Shown here: positions 1 to 8,156 of the stretch, in pieces | How the letters are laid out: every line of letters begins with the position of its first letter | Numbering within the stretch: the stretch's first letter is position 1 | Source: Prevotella sp. | Lineage (GTDB): Bacteria > Bacteroidota > Bacteroidia > Bacteroidales > Bacteroidaceae | Assembly: GCA_003447235.1 (NCBI GenBank) | Contig: DLZV01000033.1 | Location: 20,222-63,564, forward strand | Direction of reading: 5' to 3' | Length of the DNA stretch: 43,343 nucleotides | Made by a program: the position numbers and the translations under genes | Notes under the pieces: generated by a model | What the model saw: only the letters and a program-made list of their open reading frames with translations | What the model was told of the DNA's origin: nothing | Database searches by the model: none

Positions 1-186
1 GGTCGTCGTCCTCACAACCGTGGTGTCGTCATGAACCCGGTCGATCACCCGATGGGTGGTGGCGAGGGTCGCCAGTCTGGTGGACACCCGCGTTCACGCA
101 AGGGCTTGTATGCTAAGGGTCTTAAGACTCGCGCACCGAAGAAGCTCTCGAACAAGTACATCATTGAGAGAGCTAACAAGAAGTAA
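1..186 (+). CDS. rplB: 50S ribosomal protein L2, C-terminal part
   Basis: This is the last 61 codons of L2, a 23S rRNA-binding protein near the peptidyl-transferase centre; the gene begins outside the window. The frame opens at base 1 and reads GRRPHNRGVVMNPVDHPMGG, matching the conserved C-terminal loop of L2. Many other bacteria have DHPHGGG where this protein has DHPMGGG. The basic tail ending in IIERANKK is normal. The next gene, rpsS, follows after 19 bases, as in the S10 operon. Confidence 0.97.
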   Translation, partial: GRRPHNRGVVMNPVDHPMGGGEGRQSGGHPRSRKGLYAKGLKTRAPKKLSNKYIIERANKK

Positions 187-205
187 ACTTATTAAGCGTT
201 AAATT

Positions 206-475
206 ATGAGTCGTTCAATCAAAAAAGGTCCGTACATCAACGTATCGCTTGAGAAGAAAATTCTTGCCATGAACGAAAGCGGCAAGAAGAGCGTCGTGAA
301 GACATGGGCCAGAGCTTCGATGATTTCCCCGGATTTCGTGGGACACACCGTTGCAGTTCATAACGGAAACAAATTTATCCCTGTTTACATCACCGAGAAC
401 ATGGTAGGCCATAAGCTTGGTGAGTTCAGCCCCACGCGCCGCTTCGGTGGCCACTCAGGCAACAACAAGAAGTAA
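206..475 (+). CDS. rpsS: 30S ribosomal protein S19
   Basis: S19 binds 16S rRNA in the head of the small subunit, next to S13. The 89-residue product has the usual S19 length and order: the start MSRSIKKGPYIN, the central segment with KTWARASMI, and the conserved end HKLGEFSPTRRFGGH. It lies between rplB and rplV as in the S10 operon. No Shine-Dalgarno sequence is visible upstream, which is usual in this phylum. Confidence 0.98.
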   Translation: MSRSIKKGPYINVSLEKKILAMNESGKKSVVKTWARASMISPDFVGHTVAVHNGNKFIPVYITENMVGHKLGEFSPTRRFGGHSGNNKK

Positions 476-508
476 GCAGGCAATTTCATCCATTTATAGA
501 ATAGAATA

Positions 509-922
509 ATGGGAGCAAGAAAACATATAAAGGCTGAGGCACTGAAAGAGGCCAAGAAAAGCCAGTATTTTGCTACGCTCAAGGGTTGCCCCTCTTCCCC
601 GCGCAAGATGCGCTATGTTGTTGACATGGTCCGCGGAATGGAGGTAAATCGCGCGTTGGGCGTGCTTCGCTTCTCTAAGAAGGCTGCTGCAGCAAATGTT
701 GAGAAATTGCTGCGTTCAGCAATCGCCAACTGGGAGGCTAAAAATGACCGCAAGGCAGAGGACGGTGAACTGTTCATCTCCAAAATTTTCGTTGACGAGG
801 GTGTGACGATGAAGCGCATGCGCCCCGCACCGCAGGGACGCGGCTACAGAATCCGCAAGCGTTCCAACCATGTGACGATTTTCGTCGATTCGAAGAATGC
901 TGACACTAACGATGACAAATAA
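509..922 (+). CDS. rplV: 50S ribosomal protein L22
   Basis: L22 lines part of the peptide exit tunnel. The 137-residue product carries SPRKMRYVVDMVRG near residue 31 and the hairpin region with RMRPAPQGRGYRIRKRSNH near residue 104, both L22 signatures. The acidic C-terminal end (ADTNDDK) is an extension. It is 11 bases upstream of rpsC and is co-transcribed with it. Confidence 0.98.
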   Translation: MGARKHIKAEALKEAKKSQYFATLKGCPSSPRKMRYVVDMVRGMEVNRALGVLRFSKKAAAANVEKLLRSAIANWEAKNDRKAEDGELFISKIFVDEGVTMKRMRPAPQGRGYRIRKRSNHVTIFVDSKNADTNDDK

Positions 923-933
923 TAAGGAGTAGA

Positions 934-1662
934 ATGGGACAGAAAGTTAATCCAATTAGCAACCGCTTGGGTATTATCCGCGGTTGGGACTCGAATTGGT
1001 TCGGTGGCAAGGACTTTGGCGATAACCTGGTCGAGGATCAGAAGATTCGTCAGTACCTCAACAAGCGCTTGGAAAAGGCAAGCGTCTCTCGAATTGTCAT
1101 CGAGCGTACATTGAAGCTCGTCACCATCACTATCTGCACGGCTCGTCCGGGTATTGTCATCGGTAAGGGTGGTGCTGATGTTGACAAACTCCGCGAGGAG
1201 CTGAAAAATCTCTTCAAGAAGGAGATTCAGATCAACATCTATGAGGTGAAGAAGCCGGATCTCGATGCTACGATTGTTGGCAACAACATCGCACGTCAGC
1301 TGGAGGGTAAGATCGCTTACCGCCGCGCTGCCAAGATGGCTATTCAGAACGCTATCCGTTCTGGTGCTGAGGGTATCAAGATTCAGATCTCTGGCCGTTT
1401 GAACGGTGCTGAGATGCGCCGCAAGGAAATGTTCAAGGAAGGTCGTACTCCGCTGCATACGTTCCGCGCTGACATCGACTACTGCCAGTGTGAGGCTCTC
1501 ACAAAGGTAGGTCTGCTTGGTGTGAAGGTTTGGATTTGCCGTGGTGAAATCTACAACAAGGTGGATTTGGCTCCCAACTTTGCACAGGAGAAGGAGTCGC
1601 GCCGTCCGAACAACGATCGTCGCGATCGTCGTGGTGGCCGCAGAAGAAACAATAACCGTTAA
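934..1662 (+). CDS. rpsC: 30S ribosomal protein S3
   Basis: S3 sits at the mRNA entry site of the small subunit. The 242-residue product starts MGQKVNPISNRLG, has a KH domain with GIVIGKGGADVDKL near residue 73, and the C-terminal domain with ISGRLNGAEMRRKE near residue 150. The tail after about residue 215 is rich in Arg and Asn. Unusually for this phylum, a Shine-Dalgarno-like AAGGAG lies at 924-929, five bases before the start. Confidence 0.98.
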   Translation: MGQKVNPISNRLGIIRGWDSNWFGGKDFGDNLVEDQKIRQYLNKRLEKASVSRIVIERTLKLVTITICTARPGIVIGKGGADVDKLREELKNLFKKEIQINIYEVKKPDLDATIVGNNIARQLEGKIAYRRAAKMAIQNAIRSGAEGIKIQISGRLNGAEMRRKEMFKEGRTPLHTFRADIDYCQCEALTKVGLLGVKVWICRGEIYNKVDLAPNFAQEKESRRPNNDRRDRRGGRRRNNNR

Positions 1663-1676
1663 AAGCAGAAGCTATC

Positions 1677-2105
1677 ATGTTACAGCCAAAAAGAGTAAAA
1701 TATAGAAGACCACAAGATGGCCGCGGCAATAAGGGTAATGCCCACAGAGGAACGCAGCTTGCGTTTGGATCTTTCGGCATCAAGACCCTTGAGGCAAAGT
1801 GGCTTGACAGCCGTCAGATCGAGGCTGCCCGTGTGGCCGTGAACCGTTATATGAATCGTCAGGGTCAGGTCTGGATTCGTATCTTCCCTGATAAGCCCAT
1901 CACCCGTAAGCCTGCTGATGTGCGTATGGGTAAGGGTAAGGGTGATCCCGCAGGATGGGTTGCACCTGTTACCCCAGGACGTGTCCTCTTTGAAGTAGAG
2001 GGTGTCAGTTTCGATATTGCTAAGGAGGCTCTTCGCCTCGCCGCACAGAAGCTGCCGGTTAAAACGAAGTTTATTGTCAGACGTGATTTCGATAAAAACG
2101 CTTAA
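1677..2105 (+). CDS. rplP: 50S ribosomal protein L16
   Basis: L16 organises the A-site side of the large subunit and contacts tRNA. The 142-residue product begins MLQPKRVKYRRPQ and contains ARVAVNRYMNRQGQVWIRIF and the segment RMGKGKGDPAGWVAPV, all L16 hallmarks. It is 14 bases after rpsC and 3 bases before rpmC, so translation of the three is probably linked. Confidence 0.98.
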   Translation: MLQPKRVKYRRPQDGRGNKGNAHRGTQLAFGSFGIKTLEAKWLDSRQIEAARVAVNRYMNRQGQVWIRIFPDKPITRKPADVRMGKGKGDPAGWVAPVTPGRVLFEVEGVSFDIAKEALRLAAQKLPVKTKFIVRRDFDKNA

Positions 2106-2108
2106 GGT

Positions 2109-2303
2109 ATGAAGATGACTGAAATTAAGGCTCTCGCAGACAAGGATCTGCGCGAGAAATTGGAGAACGCCGTGGCTGCTTACGACCAGATGAAGCTCAA
2201 CCACCAGATTACTCCGCTTGAGAATCCATCTCAGATCAAGGCGGCCCGTCGTGACATCGCTCGTTTGCAGACTGAGCTTCGCGCTAGAGAACTGAATAAA
2301 TAA
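2109..2303 (+). CDS. rpmC: 50S ribosomal protein L29
   Basis: L29 is a small helical protein at the exit tunnel and contributes to docking of the signal recognition particle. The 64-residue product shows the two-helix pattern and the motif QIKAARRDIARLQTELRARE near the C-terminus. The first ATG follows the rplP stop by 3 bases; a second in-frame ATG at 2115 gives a protein two residues shorter and cannot be excluded. Confidence 0.96.
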   Translation: MKMTEIKALADKDLREKLENAVAAYDQMKLNHQITPLENPSQIKAARRDIARLQTELRARELNK

Positions 2304-2305
2304 CA

Positions 2306-2572
2306 ATGGTCCAGATGGAAACAAGAAATTTTAGAAAGGTAAGACAGGGTGTTGTTGTCAGCAACAAGATGGATAAAACCATTGTTATTGCCTCCAAGTT
2401 CAAGGAGAAGCACCCTATTTATGGTAAGTTCGTCCAGAAGACGAAGAAGTACCATGCCCACGATGAGAAGAACGAGGCTAATGTGGGCGACACTGTAATG
2501 ATTATGGAGACCCGTCCTTTGTCAAAGACGAAGCGATGGAGACTGGTTCAAATCGTAGAAAAAGCTAAGTAA
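2306..2572 (+). CDS. rpsQ: 30S ribosomal protein S17
   Basis: S17 is an OB-fold primary 16S rRNA-binding protein. The product contains GVVVSNKMDKTIVI, HPIYGKFVQKTKKYHAHDE and the conserved GDTVMIMETRPLSKTKRW. The frame opens at 2306, but an in-frame ATG at 2315 gives METRNFRK, which resembles the usual start of this family in the phylum, so the mature protein may be 85 rather than 88 residues. This is the last gene of the classical S10 operon, but no terminator separates it from rplN. Confidence 0.97.
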   Translation: MVQMETRNFRKVRQGVVVSNKMDKTIVIASKFKEKHPIYGKFVQKTKKYHAHDEKNEANVGDTVMIMETRPLSKTKRWRLVQIVEKAK

Positions 2573-2574
2573 AT

Positions 2575-2940
2575 ATGATACAGGCAGAATCAAGACTTAC
2601 TGTTTGCGACAACAGTGGTGCTCGTGAGGCTAAGTGCATTCGCGTACTTGGTGGTACGGGTCGTCGCTACGCTAGCGTAGGCGACGTAATCGTTGTGGCT
2701 GTACAGAACGTCATCCCATCGAGTGAGTTGAAGAAGGGTGCAGTATCCAAGGCTTTGATTGTTCGCACAAAGAAGGAGATCCGTCGTGCTGACGGTTCCT
2801 ATATCCGTTTTGATGACAACGCTTGTGTGTTGTTGAACAACGCTGGTGAGCTTCGTGGAAGCCGTATCTTCGGCCCCGTTGCACGTGAGCTCCGTGCTGT
2901 GAATATGAAGGTCGTTTCTCTTGCACCTGAGGTGCTCTAA
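2575..2940 (+). CDS. rplN: 50S ribosomal protein L14
   Basis: L14 contacts 23S rRNA at the subunit interface and pairs with L19. The 121-residue length is typical. Signatures are MIQAESRLTVCDNSGAREA at the start, a central basic loop, and RIFGPVARELR near the end. It begins two bases after rpsQ, so the S10 and spc gene sets form one continuous transcription unit here. Confidence 0.98.
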   Translation: MIQAESRLTVCDNSGAREAKCIRVLGGTGRRYASVGDVIVVAVQNVIPSSELKKGAVSKALIVRTKKEIRRADGSYIRFDDNACVLLNNAGELRGSRIFGPVARELRAVNMKVVSLAPEVL

Positions 2941-2959
2941 TATTTAAAAGCAAATAGAA

Positions 2960-3277
2960 ATGGCAAAAACCCATATTAGAAAGGACGACAAGGTTATCGT
3001 TCTCGCAGGCTCTGACAAGGGCAAGACGGGCAAAGTCCTCAAGGTACTCCGCGATGAGGATCGCGTAGTGGTAGAGGGCGTGCATGTCGTGTCGAAGAGC
3101 ACGAAGCCGAATGCGCAGAATCCGCAAGGTGGCATTATCAAGCAGGAGGCTCCTATTCACATCTCCAATGTTAGTCTGATCGATCCGAAGAGCGGAAAGG
3201 CTACTCGTATCCGTGTGGAGCACGAGGGCAAGAACGTGAAGCGTATCTCTAAAAAGTCAGGGGAGGAAATCAAGTAA
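2960..3277 (+). CDS. rplX: 50S ribosomal protein L24
   Basis: L24 is one of the two assembly initiators of the large subunit. The 105-residue product has a KOW motif (DKVIVLAGSDKGKTGKV) at residues 9-25 and the following VVEGVHVVSKSTKPN. Its stop TAA overlaps the rplE start in the arrangement TAATG at 3275-3279, so the two are translationally coupled. Confidence 0.98.
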   Translation: MAKTHIRKDDKVIVLAGSDKGKTGKVLKVLRDEDRVVVEGVHVVSKSTKPNAQNPQGGIIKQEAPIHISNVSLIDPKSGKATRIRVEHEGKNVKRISKKSGEEIK

Positions 3278-3831
3278 TGGATACAGCACAGTTAAAGAAG
3301 CAGTATAAGGAGCAGATTGCTCCTGCTTTGCAAAAGCAGTTCAACTATTCTTCGGCAATGCAGATTCCTGTCTTGAAGAAGATTGTCATCAACCAGGGTC
3401 TCGGCGACGCAACGCAGGATAAGAAGATTATCGACGTTGCTATCAATGAGCTCACCACAATCACCGGTCAGAAGGCGGTCGCTACTTTCTCTAAGAAGGA
3501 TATCGCCAACTTCAAGCTTCGTAAGAAGATGCCGATCGGTGTGATGGTTACATTGCGTCGCGAGCGCATGTACGAGTTCCTTGAGAAGCTTGTCCGCATT
3601 TCCCTGCCGCGTATCCGTGACTTCAAGGGTATCGAGAGCAAGTTTGATGGCCGTGGCAACTATACGTTGGGTATCTCTGAGCAGATCATCTTCCCGGAGA
3701 TCAACATCGACCAGGTGGACCGCATTCAGGGTATGAACATCACGTTTGTTACCTCTGCTCCGACCGACGAGGAGGGCTATGCACTGCTCAAGGCTTTCGG
3801 TCTTCCATTTAAGAACGCTAAAAACGATTAA
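3277..3831 (+). CDS. rplE: 50S ribosomal protein L5
   Basis: L5 binds 5S rRNA and touches P-site tRNA. The 184-residue product carries KKIVINQGLGDA near residue 29, the segment TGQKAVATFSKKDIANFKLR, and the conserved RDFKGIESKFDGRGNYTLG around residue 113. It overlaps rplX by one base and precedes rpsN by five bases. Confidence 0.98.
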   Translation: MDTAQLKKQYKEQIAPALQKQFNYSSAMQIPVLKKIVINQGLGDATQDKKIIDVAINELTTITGQKAVATFSKKDIANFKLRKKMPIGVMVTLRRERMYEFLEKLVRISLPRIRDFKGIESKFDGRGNYTLGISEQIIFPEINIDQVDRIQGMNITFVTSAPTDEEGYALLKAFGLPFKNAKND

Positions 3832-3836
3832 GAGAT

Positions 3837-4139
3837 ATGGCAAAAGAATCTATGAAAGCCCGTGAGGTAAAGCGTGCCAAATTGGTGGCTCGTTATGCCG
3901 AGAAGCGTGCTGCATTGAAGAAGATCATCGCTACCTCGAACGATCCCGCGGAGGCTTATGAGGCTGCTCGCAAGTTGCAGTCCATTCCCAAGAATGCGAA
4001 CCCGATTCGTCTTCACAACCGCTGCAAGATCACGGGTCGTCCGAAGGGATACATGCGCCAGTTTGGCCTCTCCCGTATTCAGTTCCGTGAGATGGCCTCT
4101 CAGGGTCTTATCCCGGGCGTGAAGAAGGCCAGCTGGTAA
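3837..4139 (+). CDS. rpsN: 30S ribosomal protein S14, zinc-free form
   Basis: S14 belongs to the head of the small subunit. This is the long form (100 residues) without zinc: the region that holds two CxxC pairs in the short zinc form reads HNRCKITGRPKGYMRQFGLS, with a single Cys. The end (RIQFREMASQGLIPGVKKASW) is canonical. Unlike its neighbours it is followed by a 123-base gap that contains a strong hairpin before rpsH. Confidence 0.98.
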   Translation: MAKESMKAREVKRAKLVARYAEKRAALKKIIATSNDPAEAYEAARKLQSIPKNANPIRLHNRCKITGRPKGYMRQFGLSRIQFREMASQGLIPGVKKASW

Positions 4140-4152
4140 AATCGCAAAATTA

Positions 4153-4240
4153 GAATGTATTGTCAGGGACGGATTCTTCCGTCACCTGGCGATCATTTCC
4201 AAGATAAGCGTATTTTTTAATATTGTCGGGGGAGTCCCGA
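4153..4240 (+). promoter_or_regulatory. structured rpsN-rpsH intergenic region, candidate ribosomal-protein leader
   Basis: Bases 4159-4173 pair with 4178-4193 in a 15-bp stem: ATTGTC with GGCGAT (including two G-T pairs), AGG with CCT, and GACGGA with TCCGTC. It has a four-base TTCT loop and one bulged A at 4184. Five more pairs (4153-4157 with 4194-4198) extend it past a bulged T. A second small hairpin, TCGGG with CCCGA, lies at 4226-4240, followed by an A/T-rich stretch running up to rpsH. In Escherichia coli, S8 represses the spc operon by binding mRNA near rplE. A similar role here is inference only; partial termination or RNA processing is equally possible. Confidence 0.5.
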
Positions 4241-4262
4241 TTAATTAAACTTTTTATATTTT

Positions 4263-4658
4263 ATGACAGATCCAATAGCAGATTATCTGACGAGACTCAG
4301 AAACGCCATCATGGCTCATCACCGTGTGGTTGAGGTTCCTGCGTCTAACATGAAGAAGTCCATCACGAAGATTCTCTTCGAGAAGGGCTACATCCTCAAC
4401 TACAAGTTTGTAGAGGATGGTCCTCAGGGCACGATCAAGGTGGCCTTGAAGTATGATCCCGTAACCAAGCAGAGTGCTATCAAGAAGTTGACTCGCGTCT
4501 CTACTCCTGGTCTTCGCCAGTACACGGGCTACAAAGACATGCCGAGAGTTATTAACGGACTTGGAATTGCTATCATTTCCACTTCCAAAGGTGTAATGAC
4601 CAACAAAGAGGCTGTCGCCGAGAAGATCGGTGGTGAGGTTCTTTGCTACATCTACTAA
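4263..4658 (+). CDS. rpsH: 30S ribosomal protein S8
   Basis: S8 binds helix 21 of 16S rRNA and in enteric bacteria is the repressor of the spc operon. The 131-residue product begins MTDPIADYLTRLRNAIMA and ends with GIAIISTSKGVMTNKEA and GGEVLCYIY, all typical of the family. It is preceded by the structured gap at 4140-4262, the longest within the spc cluster apart from the one around rpsM. It may control its own synthesis there. Confidence 0.98.
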   Translation: MTDPIADYLTRLRNAIMAHHRVVEVPASNMKKSITKILFEKGYILNYKFVEDGPQGTIKVALKYDPVTKQSAIKKLTRVSTPGLRQYTGYKDMPRVINGLGIAIISTSKGVMTNKEAVAEKIGGEVLCYIY

Positions 4659-4673
4659 TCAGGAGGATTTAAC

Positions 4674-5240
4674 ATGTCAAGAATAGGTAAACTGCCAATT
4701 CAAATTCCTGCTGGCGTTACTGTAACGCTGAAGGACAATGTCGTTAGCGTGAAGGGCCCGAAGGGCGAGCTCTCACAGTGGGTAGATCCTTCCATCCAGG
4801 TCATCATCGAGGATGGTGAGGTAAAGTTCAGTATTGACGAGGCAAACGAGACTGACATCAAGCAGAAGCAGTCTTTCCACGGCCTTTACCGCTCTTTGGT
4901 CAACAACATGGTTGTTGGTGTGAGCGAGGGCTACAAGAAGACGCTTGAGCTCGTCGGTGTGGGTTATCGTGTGAGTAACAAGGGCAACCTCATTGAGTTC
5001 GCTCTCGGATATACGCACCCCATCTTCCTCCAGCTCCCTGCAGAGGTGAAGGTTGAGACGAAGAGTGAGCGCAACCAGAACCCCATCATCACTCTCGAGA
5101 CTTGCGATAAGCAGCTTCTTGGTCTCATTTGTGCAAAAATCCGTTCTTTCCGTATGCCGGAGCCTTATAAGGGCAAGGGTATCCTGTTCCAGGGTGAGGT
5201 TATTCGCAGAAAGTCTGGTAAGACGGCTGCAGCTAAGTAA
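4674..5240 (+). CDS. rplF: 50S ribosomal protein L6
   Basis: L6 lies near the factor-binding site of the large subunit. The 188-residue product begins MSRIGKLPIQIPAGVTVTL and contains the C-terminal signature PEPYKGKGI near residue 161. The start is preceded by a perfect Shine-Dalgarno AGGAGG at 4661-4666 with seven bases of spacing, which is uncommon in this phylum. Confidence 0.98.
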   Translation: MSRIGKLPIQIPAGVTVTLKDNVVSVKGPKGELSQWVDPSIQVIIEDGEVKFSIDEANETDIKQKQSFHGLYRSLVNNMVVGVSEGYKKTLELVGVGYRVSNKGNLIEFALGYTHPIFLQLPAEVKVETKSERNQNPIITLETCDKQLLGLICAKIRSFRMPEPYKGKGILFQGEVIRRKSGKTAAAK

Positions 5241-5260
5241 CTTTAATAATTGCTAAGATT

Positions 5261-5605
5261 ATGACGACAAAGAAAGAACAAAGAAGACTTAAGATTAAGT
5301 TCCGCATTCGCAAGAGTGTGAAGGGTACCGCAGAGCGTCCTCGTTTGAGCGTTTTCCGCAGTAATAAGCAAATTTATGCACAGGTCATCAACGATATCAC
5401 TGGCACTACGCTTGCCTCTGCTTCTTCGTTGGGACTTGAGAAGATGAATAAGACTGAGCAGGCCAAGAAGGTCGGCGAGCTGGTTGCCAACAAGGCAAAA
5501 GAGGCTGGTGTCGAGAAAATCGTCTTCGATCGTAACGGTTATCTTTATCATGGTCGTGTGCAGGCTCTGGCCGACGCGGCTCGTGAGGGAGGTCTTAAAT
5601 TCTAA
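5261..5605 (+). CDS. rplR: 50S ribosomal protein L18
   Basis: L18 binds 5S rRNA with L5. The 114-residue product has RPRLSVFRSNKQIYAQVIND near residue 26 and the terminal FDRNGYLYHGRVQALADAAREGGL, both diagnostic. It sits between rplF and rpsE with short gaps and no sign of its own promoter. Confidence 0.98.
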   Translation: MTTKKEQRRLKIKFRIRKSVKGTAERPRLSVFRSNKQIYAQVINDITGTTLASASSLGLEKMNKTEQAKKVGELVANKAKEAGVEKIVFDRNGYLYHGRVQALADAAREGGLKF

Positions 5606-5611
5606 TCGATT

Positions 5612-6124
5612 ATGGCAATGAATAGAGTAAGAGTTAATAGTGACGTAGAGCTTAAAGACCGTCTGGTTGCCATCAACCGTGTGACCAAGGTTACGAAGGG
5701 TGGACGTACTTTCACGTTTGCAGCCATCGTAGTCGTAGGTGACGGTAAGGGTGTGATCGGTTGGGGTCTTGGAAAGGCCGGTGAGGTAACCGCTGCCATT
5801 CAGAAGGGTACCGATGCCGCCAAGAAGAACCTCGTGAAGGTTCCCGTGCTGAAAGGTACTGTTCCCCATGAGGTTGAGACCCGCTTCGGTGGTGCTCAGG
5901 TGCTGATCAAGCCCGCTGCTGCTGGTACTGGTTTGAAGGCTGGTGGTGCTATGCGTGCCGTTTTGGAGAGTGCAGGTATCACCGACGTGATCGCTAAGTC
6001 AAAGGGTTCTTCCAACCCTCACAACTTGGTGAAGGCTACCATTTCCGCACTCACGCAGATGCGTGATGCTTATATGGTTGCTGGTGAGCGCGGTATAGCC
6101 ATGGATAAGGTTTTTAATGGTTAA
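5612..6124 (+). CDS. rpsE: 30S ribosomal protein S5
   Basis: S5 affects decoding accuracy and mRNA unwinding on the small subunit. The 170-residue product has the double-stranded-RNA-binding-like N-terminal domain (KGGRTFTFAAIVVVGDGKG around residue 30) and the C-terminal domain with GTGLKAGGAMRAVLE and the SNPHNLVKAT segment. It starts seven bases after rplR and ends 19 bases before the rpmD start. Confidence 0.98.
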   Translation: MAMNRVRVNSDVELKDRLVAINRVTKVTKGGRTFTFAAIVVVGDGKGVIGWGLGKAGEVTAAIQKGTDAAKKNLVKVPVLKGTVPHEVETRFGGAQVLIKPAAAGTGLKAGGAMRAVLESAGITDVIAKSKGSSNPHNLVKATISALTQMRDAYMVAGERGIAMDKVFNG

Positions 6125-6143
6125 TCACAGGAGGTTCAATACA

Positions 6144-6320
6144 ATGGCAACAATTAAAGTTAAGCAGATTAAGAGCCGCATCAACGCTCCGATTGATCAG
6201 AAGCGCACTCTGTTGGCGCTCGGTCTCCGTAAGATCTCTCAGGTTGTTGAGGTTGAGGATACTCCGAGTGTCCGTGGCATGATTCGCAAGGTTCATCACC
6301 TCGTAACGGTCGTTGATTAA
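6144..6320 (+). CDS. rpmD: 50S ribosomal protein L30
   Basis: L30 is a small large-subunit protein found in only some bacteria. The frame is open from 6117, but the ATG at 6144 is chosen: it follows a perfect AGGAGG at 6129-6134 and gives the family start MATIKVKQIKSRI with 58 residues, the usual length. An earlier ATG at 6117 would overlap rpsE and add nine unrelated residues. The product contains ALGLRKISQVVEVEDTPSVRG and ends HHLVTVVD. Confidence 0.96.
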   Translation: MATIKVKQIKSRINAPIDQKRTLLALGLRKISQVVEVEDTPSVRGMIRKVHHLVTVVD

Positions 6321-6346
6321 TTCATCTTTAAAAGGATTCATAGATT

Positions 6347-6793
6347 ATGAAATTAAATAATTTGAAACCAGCCAAGGGATCTATCCACAGCCGTCGTCGT
6401 ATTGGCCGTGGTCCAGGCTCTGGTCTTGGTGGTACTTCTACCCGTGGTCACAAGGGTGCTAAGTCTCGTTCTGGTTACAAGCATAAGGTAGGTTTCGAGG
6501 GTGGTCAGATGCCGCTCCAGCGCCGCGTGCCGAAGTTCGGATTCAAGAACATTAACCACAAGGAGTATTTGGCTATCAACCTCTCTGTGCTCCAGGAGCT
6601 TGCAGAGGCCAAGAACCTTACCGTGATTAGCCCTGTCGAGCTTCGCGAGGCTGGCTATTCCAAGGCAAAGGGCCTTGTTAAGATTCTTGGTAACGGAGAA
6701 TTGAAGGCCAAGCTTGAGGTGAAGGCTCACGCATTCTCTAAGACTGCCAAGGAGGCTATCGAGGCAGTGGGTGGTATCACAACTATTATCTAG
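6347..6793 (+). CDS. rplO: 50S ribosomal protein L15
   Basis: L15 is a late-assembly protein of the large subunit. The 148-residue product starts MKLNNLKPAKGS, continues with the Gly/Arg-rich segment GRGPGSGLGGTSTRGHKGAKSR and has FEGGQMPLQRRVPKFGF near residue 50. It is directly followed by secY after five bases, the standard order. Confidence 0.98.
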   Translation: MKLNNLKPAKGSIHSRRRIGRGPGSGLGGTSTRGHKGAKSRSGYKHKVGFEGGQMPLQRRVPKFGFKNINHKEYLAINLSVLQELAEAKNLTVISPVELREAGYSKAKGLVKILGNGELKAKLEVKAHAFSKTAKEAIEAVGGITTII

Positions 6794-6798
6794 GATTA

Positions 6799-8139
6799 AT
6801 GAAAAAGTTTATAGAGACACTGAAGAACTGTTGGAGGGTGGAGGATTTGCGCCAGCGACTCCTCATTACCCTTCTGTTTACGGCTATTTACCGTTTTGGG
6901 TCATTTATTGTCTTGCCGGGTATCGATCCCAATGAGCTCGGCAGACTTCAGTCGCAAACCGCAGGCGGCTTGATGTCGCTTTTGGACATGTTCTCCGGTG
7001 GTGCATTCTCCAATGCGTCTATCTTCGCATTGGGAATCATGCCGTACATCTCGGCCTCTATCGTCATGCAGCTTCTTGCCGTCGCGGTGCCTTACTTCCA
7101 AAAGTTGCAACGCGAGGGCGAGAGCGGCAGGAAAAAAATCAACTGGTACACTCGTATCCTTACGGTGGCCATCCTGTTCTTCCAGGCTCCGTCTTATCTG
7201 ATCAACCTGAAGATGCAGGCATCGGCTGCTTTGGCTTCTGGTGTCAGTTGGACTTATTTCATGATTCCTGCCACATTCATCCTTGCCGCAGGTTCAATGT
7301 TCATCCTGTGGTTGGGTGAGCGCATCACCGATAAGGGCGTGGGTAATGGTATTTCGCTCATCATCATGATTGGTATCATCGCGCGTCTGCCTCAGGCCTT
7401 CATCCAGGAGGTCTCCAGCCGTTTCACCGCTATTACTAGTGGTGGTCTCGTGATGTTCATCGTGGAGCTCATTATCCTCTATGCAGTTGTATGCGCATCC
7501 ATCCTTCTCACGCAGGGCACCCGTAAGGTACCTGTGCAATACGCTAAGCGCGTTGTCGGTAATCGTCAGTACGGCGGAGCACGTCAGTACATTCCGTTGA
7601 AACTTTTCGCTGCCAATGTGATGCCTATCATCTTTGCTCAGGCATTGATGTTCATCCCGCTGGCTATCGTTCAGTATTCTACCGACAATGTCAGTCCGGT
7701 TCTCCAGCAGTTGTTGAACAACAAGAGTTTGTTGTATAATTGTGTGTACGTAGTTCTCGTGATCGCGTTCACTTACTTTTATACAGCTATCACGCTCAAC
7801 CCTGTTCAGATGGCAGAGGACATGAAGCGCAACAACGGTTTCATTCCTGGTGTCAAGCCAGGTAAGGATACTGCTGATTACATCGAGACTGTGATGTCAC
7901 GCTTGACATTGCCGGGCTCTTTGTTCATTGCTTTCATTGCCATTATGCCGGCTTTGGCTGGATTGCTGAATGTGCAAGACTCTTTCGGTCAGTTCTTCGG
8001 TGGTACGTCTCTTTTGATTCTCGTTGGCGTGGTGATTGACACCCTGCAGCAGATCGAGTCTCACCTGATGATGCGCCATTACGATGGTCTCCTTAATTCT
8101 GGCCACACCCGTGGCAACGCTGGTGTAGCTGCCTACTGA
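6799..8139 (+). CDS. secY: protein translocase channel subunit SecY
   Basis: SecY is the membrane channel that exports unfolded proteins with SecE, SecG and SecA. The 446-residue product has about ten predicted membrane helices, the first around residues 24-42. Family signatures present include GIMPYISASIVMQLL near residue 78, the cytoplasmic stretch QREGESGRKKIN, and the loop GTRKVPVQYAKR around residue 238. It continues the ribosomal operon, as in nearly all bacteria, and is followed by the map-like gene after 17 bases. Confidence 0.98.
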   Translation: MKKFIETLKNCWRVEDLRQRLLITLLFTAIYRFGSFIVLPGIDPNELGRLQSQTAGGLMSLLDMFSGGAFSNASIFALGIMPYISASIVMQLLAVAVPYFQKLQREGESGRKKINWYTRILTVAILFFQAPSYLINLKMQASAALASGVSWTYFMIPATFILAAGSMFILWLGERITDKGVGNGISLIIMIGIIARLPQAFIQEVSSRFTAITSGGLVMFIVELIILYAVVCASILLTQGTRKVPVQYAKRVVGNRQYGGARQYIPLKLFAANVMPIIFAQALMFIPLAIVQYSTDNVSPVLQQLLNNKSLLYNCVYVVLVIAFTYFYTAITLNPVQMAEDMKRNNGFIPGVKPGKDTADYIETVMSRLTLPGSLFIAFIAIMPALAGLLNVQDSFGQFFGGTSLLILVGVVIDTLQQIESHLMMRHYDGLLNSGHTRGNAGVAAY

Positions 8140-8156
8140 TTCTGAATCAGTGCAGG

